From positions 124,001 to 188,000 of the forward strand of contig NZ_JAHXBG010000017.1 of the NCBI RefSeq assembly GCF_020103725.1: a DNA stretch of 64,000 nucleotides, in the 5' to 3' direction. Positions within the stretch are counted from its first letter, which is position 1; the number at the start of each line of letters is the position of its first letter. The notes beneath the pieces are model-generated. The model was given only the letters and a program-made list of their open reading frames with translations, searched no databases and was not told the origin of the DNA. Positions 55,567 through 64,000 of the stretch are shown in pieces. Position numbers and translations under genes: made by a program. This DNA is from Hyalangium gracile. Lineage in GTDB: Bacteria > Myxococcota > Myxococcia > Myxococcales > Myxococcaceae.

Positions 55567-55938
55567 ATGGCTGCTAAGCGGGTCCTGGTCGTTGATGACG
55601 CCATCTTCATGCGCAACATGATCAAGGACATCTTCGCGTCCGGCGGGTTCGAGGTGGTCGGCGAGGCCGCCAACGGCCTGGAGGCCGTGGAGAAGTACAA
55701 GGAGCTCAAGCCGGACCTCACGACGATGGACATCGTCATGCCCTTCAAGAGCGGCATCGAGGCCACGCGGGAGATCCTCAAGCACGACAGCAACGCGGTC
55801 GTCATCATGTGCTCGGCGCTGGGCCAGGAGAGCCTGGTGATGGAGGCCATCGAGGCGGGCGCCTCGGACTTCATCGTCAAGCCGTTCCGCGCCGAGGACG
55901 TGCTGGCCGTGGTGAAGAAGGTCCTGGGCGACGGCTAG
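55567..55938 (+). CDS. cheY: CheY-like single-domain response regulator
   Basis: A 123-residue receiver: acidic pair Asp10-Asp11 in VLVVDDAIFMR, phospho-acceptor Asp55 in TTMDIVMP, Thr/Ser at MCSALGQ, Lys in FIVKPFR. Within the Che cluster it is the expected phosphate acceptor of the CheA gene downstream. Its own output is not stated by the sequence since myxobacteria lack flagella; it probably acts on a motility or developmental protein. Confidence 0.92.
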   Translation: MAAKRVLVVDDAIFMRNMIKDIFASGGFEVVGEAANGLEAVEKYKELKPDLTTMDIVMPFKSGIEATREILKHDSNAVVIMCSALGQESLVMEAIEAGASDFIVKPFRAEDVLAVVKKVLGDG

Positions 55939-55982
55939 CGCACCCCGCGCTGCTCCGCCCCGCTGCCCCAGGGAGGCCCGGC

Positions 55983-58082
55983 ATGGCGATGGACATGTCC
56001 CGGTACCTCGGGCTCTTCGTCACCGAGGCCAGTGAGCACCTCGAGGCGCTCGGCAGGGACCTGGTCCAGCTCGAGAAGGAGGGCGGGGCCAGCGCCGTGG
56101 ACTCGATGTTCCGCCACGCCCACTCCGTCAAGGGCATGGCCTCCTCCATGGGCTTCGAGCCCATCGCCACGCTCGCCCACCGCGTGGAGGACCTGGTGGA
56201 CGCCGTCCGCCAGGACGCCACCCGGCTCAACCGCGAGCTGGTGGACCTGCTGCTGTCGGCCACGGACACCCTGCTGTCGCAGGTGCGCACGGTGGCGGAG
56301 AACAAGCCGCCGGAAGAGGCCAGCACGCTGCTGACCCAGCTGGCCGCCCGCGTGTCCGCCATCACCGGCCAGGCCCCCGCGCCCACGCGGGTGATGAAGG
56401 CCACGGCCCTGCGCAACACGCCCGCGCCCCTTCCTCGCCCCGAGCCCGGCGTTCCGCCGCCCGCCTCGAGCGGAGCGCCCGCCACGTCGCCGCGCGCCGA
56501 GCCTTCCGCTCCAGCAGGACTGGGGCCGCCTCCGGGGGTCGCGCCGGGGACTCCGCCACCGCCCCCCAAGGCCACGGAGGTCCGGCTGGACGCGGGCCCC
56601 CAGGCGCGCTGGGCCGTGAAGGTGCGCGTGGTGCCGACGTGCCAGGTGCCCGGCGTGCGGGCGTTCCTGGTGCACAAGCGGTTGTCCGGGCTGGGCGCCA
56701 TCAGCGAGCTGCGGCCCGCGCTGGAGGACTTGAAGGCCGGGCGCATCCCGGACGGCCTCATCCAGTGCGAGGTGGAGACGTCGGCGGGCGAGCAGGGCAT
56801 CCAGGGCGCGCTGCGCAACGTGTCCGAGGTGGAGCTGGTCTCCATCAAGCCCGTCATCACCACGCCGCCTCCGGTGGCGGTGCCGGCTCCGTCGTCCGAG
56901 GCTCCCCGCGCCAGTGGCGAGGCCGCGCCCCGGACGGTGCGCGTGCGCACCGAGCTGCTGGACTACTTTCTGGACACGGTGGGGGAGCTGATGCTCGCCA
57001 CCGCGCGGCTGCGCGAGGTGGGCAAGGAGCTGCCGGAGAACGTGCGGCCTCCGCTGGAGGAGGGCGTCTACCGGCTCCACGCGCTGGTGAAGGACCTGCA
57101 CGACAAGGTCATGTCGGCGCGCATGACGCCGCTGTCGCTCATCACGGACCGGCTGCCACGCGCGGCGCGGGACATCGCTCGCAAGCGCGGGCGCGACGTG
57201 GACCTGGTCATCACCGGCGCCGAGATTGAGCTCGACCGGGCCATCCTGGATGACCTGGCCGACCCGATGATGCACATCCTGCGCAACTGCATCGACCACG
57301 GGCTGGAGTCGCCCGAGGAGCGCGCCGCCGCGGGCAAGAGCCCCAAGGGCAAGGTCCAGGTGTCGGTGCGCCGCGCCAGGGACAGGGTCGTCATCGAGAT
57401 CGACGACGACGGCCGGGGCATGAACGCGGAGAAGCTCAAGTCGGCCGCGGTGGCCCGAGGCTCCATCACCGCCGAGGCCGCGGCGCGCATGGGCGACCGC
57501 GAGGCCTTCATGCTCGCCTGCCTGCCGGGCGTGTCCACGGCCAAGGACGTGTCGGAGATCTCCGGCCGCGGTGTGGGCATGGACGCCGTGAAGCGTGTGG
57601 TGGAGAACGTTGGCGGCACGCTGGAGATCGACAGCGAGAAGGGCAAGGGCACGCGCTTCACGCTGCGTCTGCCCCTCACGGTGGCGGTGGTCCACCTGCT
57701 CCTGGTGGAGGTGGGAGAGGAGGTGTTCGGCCTGCCCATCGCCAAGGTGGTGGGCGCTCAGGAGGTCGACGCCGAGAAGCTCAGCCGCAGCCGGGACACG
57801 GCGCTACTGCCCCACGGCAATACGCTGCTGCCGGTGCACGAGCTGGATGAGCTGGTGGGCCTGCCCGCGCCAGCCAGACGCGGAGTGCGGCCTTTTGTGG
57901 TGATGGAGGGAGATGCGGGGAAGGTGGCTTTGGCGGTGGATCGCCTGCTGGGGCAGGAAGAAGTGGTGCTCAAGCCACTATCTCGGCCCTTGGACTTGCT
58001 ACCGGGCCTTTCTGGGGTGACCATTCTGGGCAGTGGCCGTCCGGTCTTCATCCTGGACGTGCCGAGGTTACTGTCCGCGTGA
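55983..58082 (+). CDS. cheA: Chemotaxis histidine kinase CheA
   Basis: A 699-residue CheA: HPt domain (1-110) with phosphorylated His47 in FRHAHSVKG; Pro/Ala linker (about 140-200); a middle region (about 205-290) that may be a P2-like binding domain; dimerisation P3 (about 320-385, VRTELLDYFLDTVGELMLA); ATPase P4 (about 400-560) with NCIDHGLESPEERAAAGK, DDGRGM and ISGRGVGMDAVKRVVE; CheW-like P5 (about 565-699). No receiver is attached. The stop overlaps the CheC start (GTGA). Confidence 0.95.
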   Translation: MAMDMSRYLGLFVTEASEHLEALGRDLVQLEKEGGASAVDSMFRHAHSVKGMASSMGFEPIATLAHRVEDLVDAVRQDATRLNRELVDLLLSATDTLLSQVRTVAENKPPEEASTLLTQLAARVSAITGQAPAPTRVMKATALRNTPAPLPRPEPGVPPPASSGAPATSPRAEPSAPAGLGPPPGVAPGTPPPPPKATEVRLDAGPQARWAVKVRVVPTCQVPGVRAFLVHKRLSGLGAISELRPALEDLKAGRIPDGLIQCEVETSAGEQGIQGALRNVSEVELVSIKPVITTPPPVAVPAPSSEAPRASGEAAPRTVRVRTELLDYFLDTVGELMLATARLREVGKELPENVRPPLEEGVYRLHALVKDLHDKVMSARMTPLSLITDRLPRAARDIARKRGRDVDLVITGAEIELDRAILDDLADPMMHILRNCIDHGLESPEERAAAGKSPKGKVQVSVRRARDRVVIEIDDDGRGMNAEKLKSAAVARGSITAEAAARMGDREAFMLACLPGVSTAKDVSEISGRGVGMDAVKRVVENVGGTLEIDSEKGKGTRFTLRLPLTVAVVHLLLVEVGEEVFGLPIAKVVGAQEVDAEKLSRSRDTALLPHGNTLLPVHELDELVGLPAPARRGVRPFVVMEGDAGKVALAVDRLLGQEEVVLKPLSRPLDLLPGLSGVTILGSGRPVFILDVPRLLSA

Positions 58083-58678
58083 ACGCTCCAGTTCCCAGCG
58101 AGGCTCAGCTCGACGTGCTGCGCGAAGTGGCCAACATTGGCTGCGGGCACGCGGTCAACGCGCTCGCGCGCCTGGTGGGCGGCAAGCGGGTCGAGCTGTC
58201 CGTGCCGCGGGTCATCGTCACCACGGCCTCCGAGGTGGCCGAGCAGCTGGGCGGGGAGGAGGTCGTCACCAGCGTGAAGCTGGGCATCGTGGGGGAGCTG
58301 CGCGGGCTGATGCTCTTCGTGATGCCCTCGCGCGACAGCGCGGCGCTGGGCAAGGTGCTGCTGGGGCACGTCATCGGTGGGGTGGAGCTGGAGAGCGCGC
58401 TCTCCGAGGCGGCGAACATCGTCGCCAGCGCGTGCCTGTCCGCCATTGGCAAGCTGACGCGGTGGAGGCTGCTGCCCACGGTGCCGGAGCTGCGTGGAGG
58501 CTCGGCCCGCGAGGTGGTGGGCGCCGCGCTGCGCGACACCGAGGGCCAGCAGACCAGCAAGGTGGTGGTGCTGGAGGCGCGCTTCTCCGCGTCCAGCGCG
58601 CCGCCGGTGTCGGGGCGGATGCTCCTGGTGCTGGAGCGGGACAGCTCCAGCGCGCTGCTCCACCGCCTGGGCGTGTAG
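58079..58678 (+). CDS. cheC: CheC-like CheY-P phosphatase
   Basis: A 199-residue CheC/CheX/FliY-family protein. Both phosphatase sites keep the Glu-x-x-Asn pair: first in REVANIGCGHAVNALARLVG, second in LSEAANIVASACLSAIG. CheC removes phosphate from CheY. GTG 58079 lies within the CheA stop. This gives the cluster a signal-termination module in place of methyl-adaptation enzymes; no cheR or cheB is present. Confidence 0.9.
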   Translation: MNAPVPSEAQLDVLREVANIGCGHAVNALARLVGGKRVELSVPRVIVTTASEVAEQLGGEEVVTSVKLGIVGELRGLMLFVMPSRDSAALGKVLLGHVIGGVELESALSEAANIVASACLSAIGKLTRWRLLPTVPELRGGSAREVVGAALRDTEGQQTSKVVVLEARFSASSAPPVSGRMLLVLERDSSSALLHRLGV

Positions 58679-58732
58679 CCTCCGGCTTCTCTCGCGTTCT
58701 CCTCCCGGCCGGTTTGGGGTAGAGGGGCGCGC

Positions 58733-59485
58733 ATGGACGAGAAGGCGCTCGCGCAGCTGCTGAACCAGGTGAAGGGTGGCAAGGTCTCCGTGGACGACGC
58801 GGTCCACCGGCTGAAGGACTTGCCGTTCGCGGAGCTGGGCTATGCCACGCTGGACACGCACCGCTCGCTGCGGTTCGGCTTCCCGGAGGTGGTGCTGGGC
58901 GAGCCAAAGACGGTGGAGCAGCTGCTGGGCATCGTCGGCGCGCTGGTGGAGCGCAAGCAGACGGTGCTGGTGACGCGGCTGCAGCCGGACAAGGCCGAGG
59001 CGCTGCTGGCCCGCTTCCCGAAGGGCGAGTACCACTCGGTGGCGCGCATCTTCCACATCAAGCAGGGCAAGCGGCGGGCGGGCACCGTGGCCGTCGTCAC
59101 CGCGGGCACCAGCGACATCCCCGTGGCCGAGGAGGCCGCGCTCACGGCCGAGGCCATGGGCGCCACGGTGCGGCGCGTGTACGACGTGGGCGTGGCGGGC
59201 ATCCACCGGCTGCTGCGGCGGCGCGAGGAGATCCAGGAGTGCCACGCGGCGGTGGTGGTGGCGGGGATGGAGGGCGCGCTGGCGAGCGCCCTGGGCGGGC
59301 TGGTGGGCATCCCCGTGGTGGCGGTGCCCACGTCGGTGGGCTACGGGGCGAACTTCGGCGGCGTGTCCGCGCTGCTGGCGATGGTGAACTCCTGCGCGTC
59401 CAACGTCGCCGTGGTGAACATCGACAACGGCTTCGGCGGGGGCTTCTACGCGACGCTCATCTCCAGGACGCGGGGCCGGCGCTAG
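58733..59485 (+). CDS. larB: LarB-type nickel-pincer cofactor biosynthesis protein
   Basis: A 250-residue protein. The C-terminal half is PurE-like: AGTSDIPVAEEAALTAEAMG, VYDVGVAGIHRLL, VVVAGMEGALASALGGLVG, PTSVGYGANFGGVSALLAMVN and VNIDNGFGGGF, the typical LarB signature. LarB carboxylates and hydrolyses nicotinic acid adenine dinucleotide in the first step of nickel-pincer nucleotide synthesis. larC and larE are not adjacent. It follows cheC by 54 nt and precedes a hairpin. Confidence 0.93.
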   Translation: MDEKALAQLLNQVKGGKVSVDDAVHRLKDLPFAELGYATLDTHRSLRFGFPEVVLGEPKTVEQLLGIVGALVERKQTVLVTRLQPDKAEALLARFPKGEYHSVARIFHIKQGKRRAGTVAVVTAGTSDIPVAEEAALTAEAMGATVRRVYDVGVAGIHRLLRRREEIQECHAAVVVAGMEGALASALGGLVGIPVVAVPTSVGYGANFGGVSALLAMVNSCASNVAVVNIDNGFGGGFYATLISRTRGRR

Positions 59486-59499
59486 GCCCCGTGGCCCAG

Positions 59500-59519
59500 A
59501 TGCTTGTGACGACAAGCAT
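59500..59519 (+). terminator. Hairpin after larB
   Basis: ATGCTTGT (59500-59507), 4-nt loop, ACAAGCAT (59512-59519), 15 nt after the larB stop. A second CCCC...GGGG pair follows within 20 nt, with a T-containing stretch (TTGTTGGTTAATTG) beyond. Likely end of the Che/larB transcript. Confidence 0.45.
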
Positions 59520-59715
59520 TGCCGGTGAACCCCCGTTTGGGGCGTTTGGCAGGGTTGAAGGATTGTTGGTTAATTGAAACTTCTCCGTCAGGCGTGCTAC
59601 TCGTACCGCCCTGGCGGAAAATGCGCGTCCTCTCCGTACGAGTTGTCGAGCCGTCTGATTCGCATCGAGCGCGTCTCCTCCAGCCACAGAACCGTGTTTG
59701 TCGGGGAACACCACG

Positions 59716-62700
59716 ATGACGAAATCAGTGACTCGGCCGCCTCCTGGAGGCGTCTTGGCGTTGAGCACCCGTGTGCTCGGAGCGGTATGGCTCGTTGCGG
59801 CGCTGGCCTGTGAAGGCCCTGGCAGCGAGCCCGAGCAGCAGCCGGAGGCGCTCCGCACGGACGGGGTGACGCACAAGGTGCAGCTCTCGGCGGAGCAGGC
59901 GCGGCAGCTCGAGCAGAGCGGCGCCAACATCCAGCTCATCGCGGACTACGACGCGTTCAAGCTCGTCGAGGTGGATGAGAAGGCGATGGCGGCCCTGCCC
60001 GAGGGCGCCGAGCCGCGCGACGACCTCAACGTCATCCTGCTCAACGCCGGTACGATCGACACCGCGTCGGCGCACGGCAAGTCGCTGCGCGCGATGAAGC
60101 CGCAGCGGTTCGCGGGCAGGCGCCTGCACCTGGTGCAGTTCGCGGGCCCCATCAAGCCCGAGTGGGTCCAGCAGCTCGAGGCCACCGGCGTGAAGCTGGT
60201 GACGTACATCCCCAACAACGCGTACCTGGTGTACGGCGACGAGGCGGCGCTCAACGGGCTGCGGAAGCACGTCGCGGCCTCCCGGACCCTCCAGTGGAAT
60301 GGCGACTACCTGGACGACTACAAGCTGGATCCGTCCATCCACAAGCTCCAGACGCCGACCTACGCCATCCAGCTCGTCAAGGACGAGGAGGCCAACGGCC
60401 CCACGCTGGAGCTGATCCGCGCCCGGCAGTCGCGCGACGGCACCATCGGCGAGGCGCTGGGCTACGTGAACGTGGTGGCCTACCTGACGCTGAAGGATCT
60501 CCAGGAGATCGCCCAGCGTCCGGACGTGCTGTCCATCCAGCCGCGCTCCGAGCCGCGCAAGTACGACGAGCGGCAGAACATGATCATCTCCGGCCACGTG
60601 GCCGGCAACAGCCCCACGGGTCCGGGCTGGCTGGCGTGGCTGGCCACCAAGGGCTTCACGCAGGCGCAGTTCACCGCGTCCGGCTTCGGCGTGGACGTGA
60701 CGGACAGCGGCCTGGACAACGGCACCGCGACGCCCAACCACTTCGGCTTCTACGTGGGCGGTGACGTCAGCAACGCCAGCCGCATCGTCTACAACCGCAT
60801 CGAGGGCACGGGCAGCACGGCGGCCGGCTGCGACGGCCACGGCAACCTGAACGCGCACATCGTCGGCGGCTACACCAACAAGACGGGCGCGCCGTTCACG
60901 GACGCGGCCGGCTATGCCTACGGCCTGGGCGTGGCGCCCTTCGTGAAGATGGGCGGCTCCGTCATCTTCGGGCCCGACTGGACCACCCCCGACTACGAGG
61001 ACCTGCAGTCTCGCGCCTACCGCGACGGCATGCGCATCAGCACCAACAGCTGGGGCTACACCAGCGGCAACACCTACAACATCGACTGCCAGCAGTACGA
61101 CGCGCTGGTGCGTGACGCGCAGCCGACCGGCTCCGCGGTTCCCGCGGCGGGCAACCAGCAGATGGTCATCGTCTTCGCGGCGGGCAACAACGGCCCGGGC
61201 GCCAACAGCGTGGCGCCCCCGGGCACCGCGAAGAACGTCTTCACCGTGGGCGCCTCCGAGAACGTCCAGGCCTTCGGCGGCGCCGATGCCTGCCTCGTGG
61301 GCGATAACGGTGCGGACAGCCTCAACGACATCATCGACTTCTCCGGCCGCGGCCCTGCCTCGGACGGCCGCAAGAAGCCGGACATCGTGGCCCCTGGCAC
61401 GCACGTGTCCGGTGGCGTGGCGCAGGATGCCACCCAGCGCGCCAACCCCCCGGCCAACCCGCTGGGCAAGGCGCTCGCGTGCTTCGACGCCAGCGGCGTG
61501 TGCGGCGGCCCCAGCAACAACTTCTTCCCGCTGGGCCAGCAGTGGTACTCGGCCTCCTCCGGTACCAGCCACTCCACGCCGGCCGTCGCGGGCGGCGCGG
61601 CGCTGGTGCGCCAGTACTTCATCAACCAGGGTGTCGCTCCGCCCAGCGCGGCGATGACCAAGGCGTACCTGATGAACACCACCCGCTACCTGACGGGCGT
61701 GGACGCCAACGACAACCTCTGGTCCAACAAGCAGGGCATGGGTCTGATGGACCTGGGCATGGCCTTCGACGGCATCTCGCGCCTGCTGGATGACGAGAAC
61801 CCGGCCAGGCTCTTCACCTCCACCGGCCAGACGCACACCTTCACCGGGGCGATCTCGGATCCCACCAAGCCCTTCCGCGTCACCCTGGCGTGGACGGACG
61901 CGCCCGGCTCCACCACCGGCAGCGCGTGGAAGAACAACCTGGACCTGACCGTCAGGATCGGCACCAACACCTACAAGGGCAACGTCTTCACCGGCGCCAA
62001 CTCGGTGACGGGTGGCGCGGCGGACACCCAGAACAACGTGGAGAGCGTGTTCCTGCCCGCGGGCACCACGGGCAACTTCTCCATCACGGTGACGGCGGCC
62101 AACATCAACTCGGATGGCGTGCCGGGCAATGCCTCCTCGCTGGACCAGGACTTCGCCCTGGTGGCCTACAACAGCTGCAACACCCTGGCTCCGGTGCCCA
62201 CCGGCGTGGGGGCCGCCGCCAGTGGCAACAACCGCATCGACCTGACGTGGACGGCCAGCAGTGGCGCCGTCTCGTACAACATCTATCGCTCCACCACCGC
62301 GGGCGGGCCGTACACCCAGGTGGCCACCGTGACGGCTCCGTCGTACTCGGACACCACGGTGTCGGGAGGCCTCACCTATTACTACGTGGTGCGCTCGGTG
62401 CAGTGCGCGGAGTCCGCCAACTCCACCGAGGTCTCCGCCACCGCCACCGGCGCGTGCACGCTGCCGCCCGCGTTCGCGGGCCTCACCAGCGTGACCAACG
62501 CCGGGGCGTCCACCTGCGCCAACACGCTCACCTGGGCCGCGGCCACCCCGGCCTGCGGCGGGACGCTGAGCTACTCCGTCTACCGCGGCACCACCGCGGG
62601 CTTCACCCCGTCGGTGGACAACCGGGTCGCCGCGGGCATCACTGGCACCACCTACTCGGATGACCTGAACCTGACCAACGGCACCCGGTACTACTACGTG

Positions 62701-64000
62701 GTGCGCGCCACCGAGCAGGGTAGCGCCACCACCGAGGAGACCAACACCGTCGAGAGGTCCGCCGTCCCCACGGGCACGGTGTCTCCGGGTGTCCGCTACT
62801 TCGACGACCTGGACGCCAACCGCCCGGCGAACGCGGCCTCGTACTGGATCGCGACGCCCACGAATGCGAGCAACATCGTGACGGGCTGCCACTACCAGTC
62901 CGCCACCCGGGCGTACCGCATGGGCCCGACCAGCACCGTCTGCACCGCGCAGTACGCCACCGGCTTGCAGGCCACCCTGTCGCTGGGCGGCAACGGCACC
63001 ACCTCGGGCATCAACGGCTTCACCCTGCCGGCGAGCACCCTCGGTCCGCAGATGACGTTCAACCTCTGGTACCAGTTCGAGTCGCTCTACGATGGTGCCT
63101 GGCTCGTCTACAGCACCACGAGCGCCACCGGTCCGTGGACCAACGTGGGCGACGCGGTGTCCACGACGGCGCCCTACATCTCGGCTGGTGGCTACGACGG
63201 CGTGCTCGACGGCAGCAGCCCGGCCGTCCGGATCTGGACGGGCGCGAACTCCGGAGCCAACGGCTCCCTCAAGCCGGTCACCGTCAACCTGAGCTCGCTG
63301 GCCGGCCAGAAGGTGTGGTTCGGCTTCAAGCTCAGCAGCGACGTCTCCGTCACGGGGGAGGGCATCTATATCGACGATGTCCGCATCACCGCGGACGCGT
63401 ATGGGACGTGCTCCACGCGGACGCCTCCGGCGGGCGCGCCCGAGACGTACCGGGTGAGCGGACTGCCCGCCACCGTCCAGGCGGGCGCGGCGACCAGCTT
63501 CACCGTGACCGCGGTGGACGCGGCGGGCAGCACGGCCACCAGCTACAGCGGCACGGCGACCCTCACCAGCACGGATCCGCAGGCGGTGCTCCCGGCCACC
63601 CTGAGCTTCACCGCGGGCGTGGCGACCGGCTCGGTCACCTTCCGCACCCTGGGCTCGCAGACGCTCACCGCGACGGACACGACGCTGACGGGCAGCGCCA
63701 GCACCTCCGTCACGGCGGGCGCGGCGACCGCGCTGACCTTCACCGTGCAGCCCGCCAACACCGTGGCGGGTGTCTCCATCGCTCCGGCGGTGAGGGTGGG
63801 GCTGGTGGATGCGTTCGGTAACTCCGTCACGACGGGGACGAACAGCGTCACCCTGGCGCTGGGCAACAACCCGAGCGGGGGCACGCTGACGGGCACCACC
63901 ACGGCGACGATGAGCGCGGGCGTGGCCACCTTCAGCAACCTGTCCCTCTCCAAGGCGGGCACCGGCTACACGCTGGTGGCCACCGCCACGGGGCTCACCA
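59716..64000 (+). CDS. Very large secreted subtilisin-family (S8) serine protease, multidomain (partial at 3' end)
   Basis: The frame runs from ATG 59716 to the end of the window without a stop (1428 codons visible). N-terminal signal peptide (about 18-32, VLGAVWLVAALAC; the Cys might be a weak lipobox); prodomain (about 45-290); S8 catalytic domain (about 310-690) with Asp330 in VDVTDSG, His375 in CDGHGN, an oxyanion Asn in FAAGNNGPG and Ser618 in SSGTSHSTP; a jelly-roll domain (about 700-820, RVTLAWTDAPGS); two fibronectin III-like domains (about 825-1015); a lectin-like/MAM-like domain (about 1020-1235, ending IYIDDVRI); then bacterial Ig-like repeats (from about 1240). It probably degrades extracellular proteins during predation or development. 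Confidence 0.93.
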   Translation, partial: MTKSVTRPPPGGVLALSTRVLGAVWLVAALACEGPGSEPEQQPEALRTDGVTHKVQLSAEQARQLEQSGANIQLIADYDAFKLVEVDEKAMAALPEGAEPRDDLNVILLNAGTIDTASAHGKSLRAMKPQRFAGRRLHLVQFAGPIKPEWVQQLEATGVKLVTYIPNNAYLVYGDEAALNGLRKHVAASRTLQWNGDYLDDYKLDPSIHKLQTPTYAIQLVKDEEANGPTLELIRARQSRDGTIGEALGYVNVVAYLTLKDLQEIAQRPDVLSIQPRSEPRKYDERQNMIISGHVAGNSPTGPGWLAWLATKGFTQAQFTASGFGVDVTDSGLDNGTATPNHFGFYVGGDVSNASRIVYNRIEGTGSTAAGCDGHGNLNAHIVGGYTNKTGAPFTDAAGYAYGLGVAPFVKMGGSVIFGPDWTTPDYEDLQSRAYRDGMRISTNSWGYTSGNTYNIDCQQYDALVRDAQPTGSAVPAAGNQQMVIVFAAGNNGPGANSVAPPGTAKNVFTVGASENVQAFGGADACLVGDNGADSLNDIIDFSGRGPASDGRKKPDIVAPGTHVSGGVAQDATQRANPPANPLGKALACFDASGVCGGPSNNFFPLGQQWYSASSGTSHSTPAVAGGAALVRQYFINQGVAPPSAAMTKAYLMNTTRYLTGVDANDNLWSNKQGMGLMDLGMAFDGISRLLDDENPARLFTSTGQTHTFTGAISDPTKPFRVTLAWTDAPGSTTGSAWKNNLDLTVRIGTNTYKGNVFTGANSVTGGAADTQNNVESVFLPAGTTGNFSITVTAANINSDGVPGNASSLDQDFALVAYNSCNTLAPVPTGVGAAASGNNRIDLTWTASSGAVSYNIYRSTTAGGPYTQVATVTAPSYSDTTVSGGLTYYYVVRSVQCAESANSTEVSATATGACTLPPAFAGLTSVTNAGASTCANTLTWAAATPACGGTLSYSVYRGTTAGFTPSVDNRVAAGITGTTYSDDLNLTNGTRYYYVVRATEQGSATTEETNTVERSAVPTGTVSPGVRYFDDLDANRPANAASYWIATPTNASNIVTGCHYQSATRAYRMGPTSTVCTAQYATGLQATLSLGGNGTTSGINGFTLPASTLGPQMTFNLWYQFESLYDGAWLVYSTTSATGPWTNVGDAVSTTAPYISAGGYDGVLDGSSPAVRIWTGANSGANGSLKPVTVNLSSLAGQKVWFGFKLSSDVSVTGEGIYIDDVRITADAYGTCSTRTPPAGAPETYRVSGLPATVQAGAATSFTVTAVDAAGSTATSYSGTATLTSTDPQAVLPATLSFTAGVATGSVTFRTLGSQTLTATDTTLTGSASTSVTAGAATALTFTVQPANTVAGVSIAPAVRVGLVDAFGNSVTTGTNSVTLALGNNPSGGTLTGTTTATMSAGVATFSNLSLSKAGTGYTLVATATGLT

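Overview
The window is GC-rich DNA (about 70 % G+C in most genes) with the gene content of a fruiting myxobacterium, most likely of the suborder Cystobacterineae. The signs are very large hybrid histidine kinases, an MglA-type GTPase, a chemosensory cluster, PilT paralogues, many lipoproteins, GTG/TTG starts and GTGA/ATGA gene overlaps. The assignment is inferred from gene style, not from a marker gene. I saw no rRNA, tRNA or CRISPR array.

Layout. 1-7 kb: housekeeping and accessory genes (end of a DUF255-like protein, DJ-1/PfpI protein, amidase, MATE exporter, DUF885 lipoprotein peptidase, two small unknowns). 7-20 kb: three hybrid histidine kinases in a row. The first, about 2600 residues, has a poly-HAMP array with an exact 276-bp period like that of fungal group III (Nik1/Os-1) kinases. 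Together the three carry four kinase cores and five receivers but no DNA-binding output. 19.9-26.9 kb: a variable, partly decayed island of lower G+C. It holds two pseudogenes, three lipoproteins, a Cys-rich lipoprotein overlapping a small basic protein (a possible toxin/immunity pair) between copies of a GC-rich repeat, and an unknown protein.

27-34 kb: EamA transporter, lone ring-hydroxylating dioxygenase beta-like protein, HrcA, an NAPE-PLD-like metallo-hydrolase, and a three-gene minus-strand set (LolA-like lipoprotein, HAD phosphatase, diacylglycerol kinase-like). 34.3-37.9 kb: a coupled operon of site-2 protease, zinc-ribbon membrane protein, RegB-like kinase and RegA-like regulator. 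38-42.8 kb: beta-propeller lipoprotein, a pair of small lipoproteins (one JAMM-like) and a DinG-family helicase. 42.8-48.7 kb: a minus-strand operon of two PilT-like ATPases, a small lipoprotein and a TonB-dependent receptor, with a 20-bp inverted repeat near the receptor start. 48.7-50.3 kb: helical-repeat protein and GNAT acetyltransferase.

50.5-59.5 kb: signalling genes. An MglA-like GTPase overlaps a histidine kinase gene, followed by thiL and then a compact chemosensory set (membrane MCP, CheW, CheY, CheA, CheC) and larB. 59.7 kb to the end: a very large secreted subtilisin-family protease with fibronectin III and Ig-like modules, still open at base 64000. The window is dominated by signal transduction (at least five sensor kinases plus CheA) and by cell-surface proteins.
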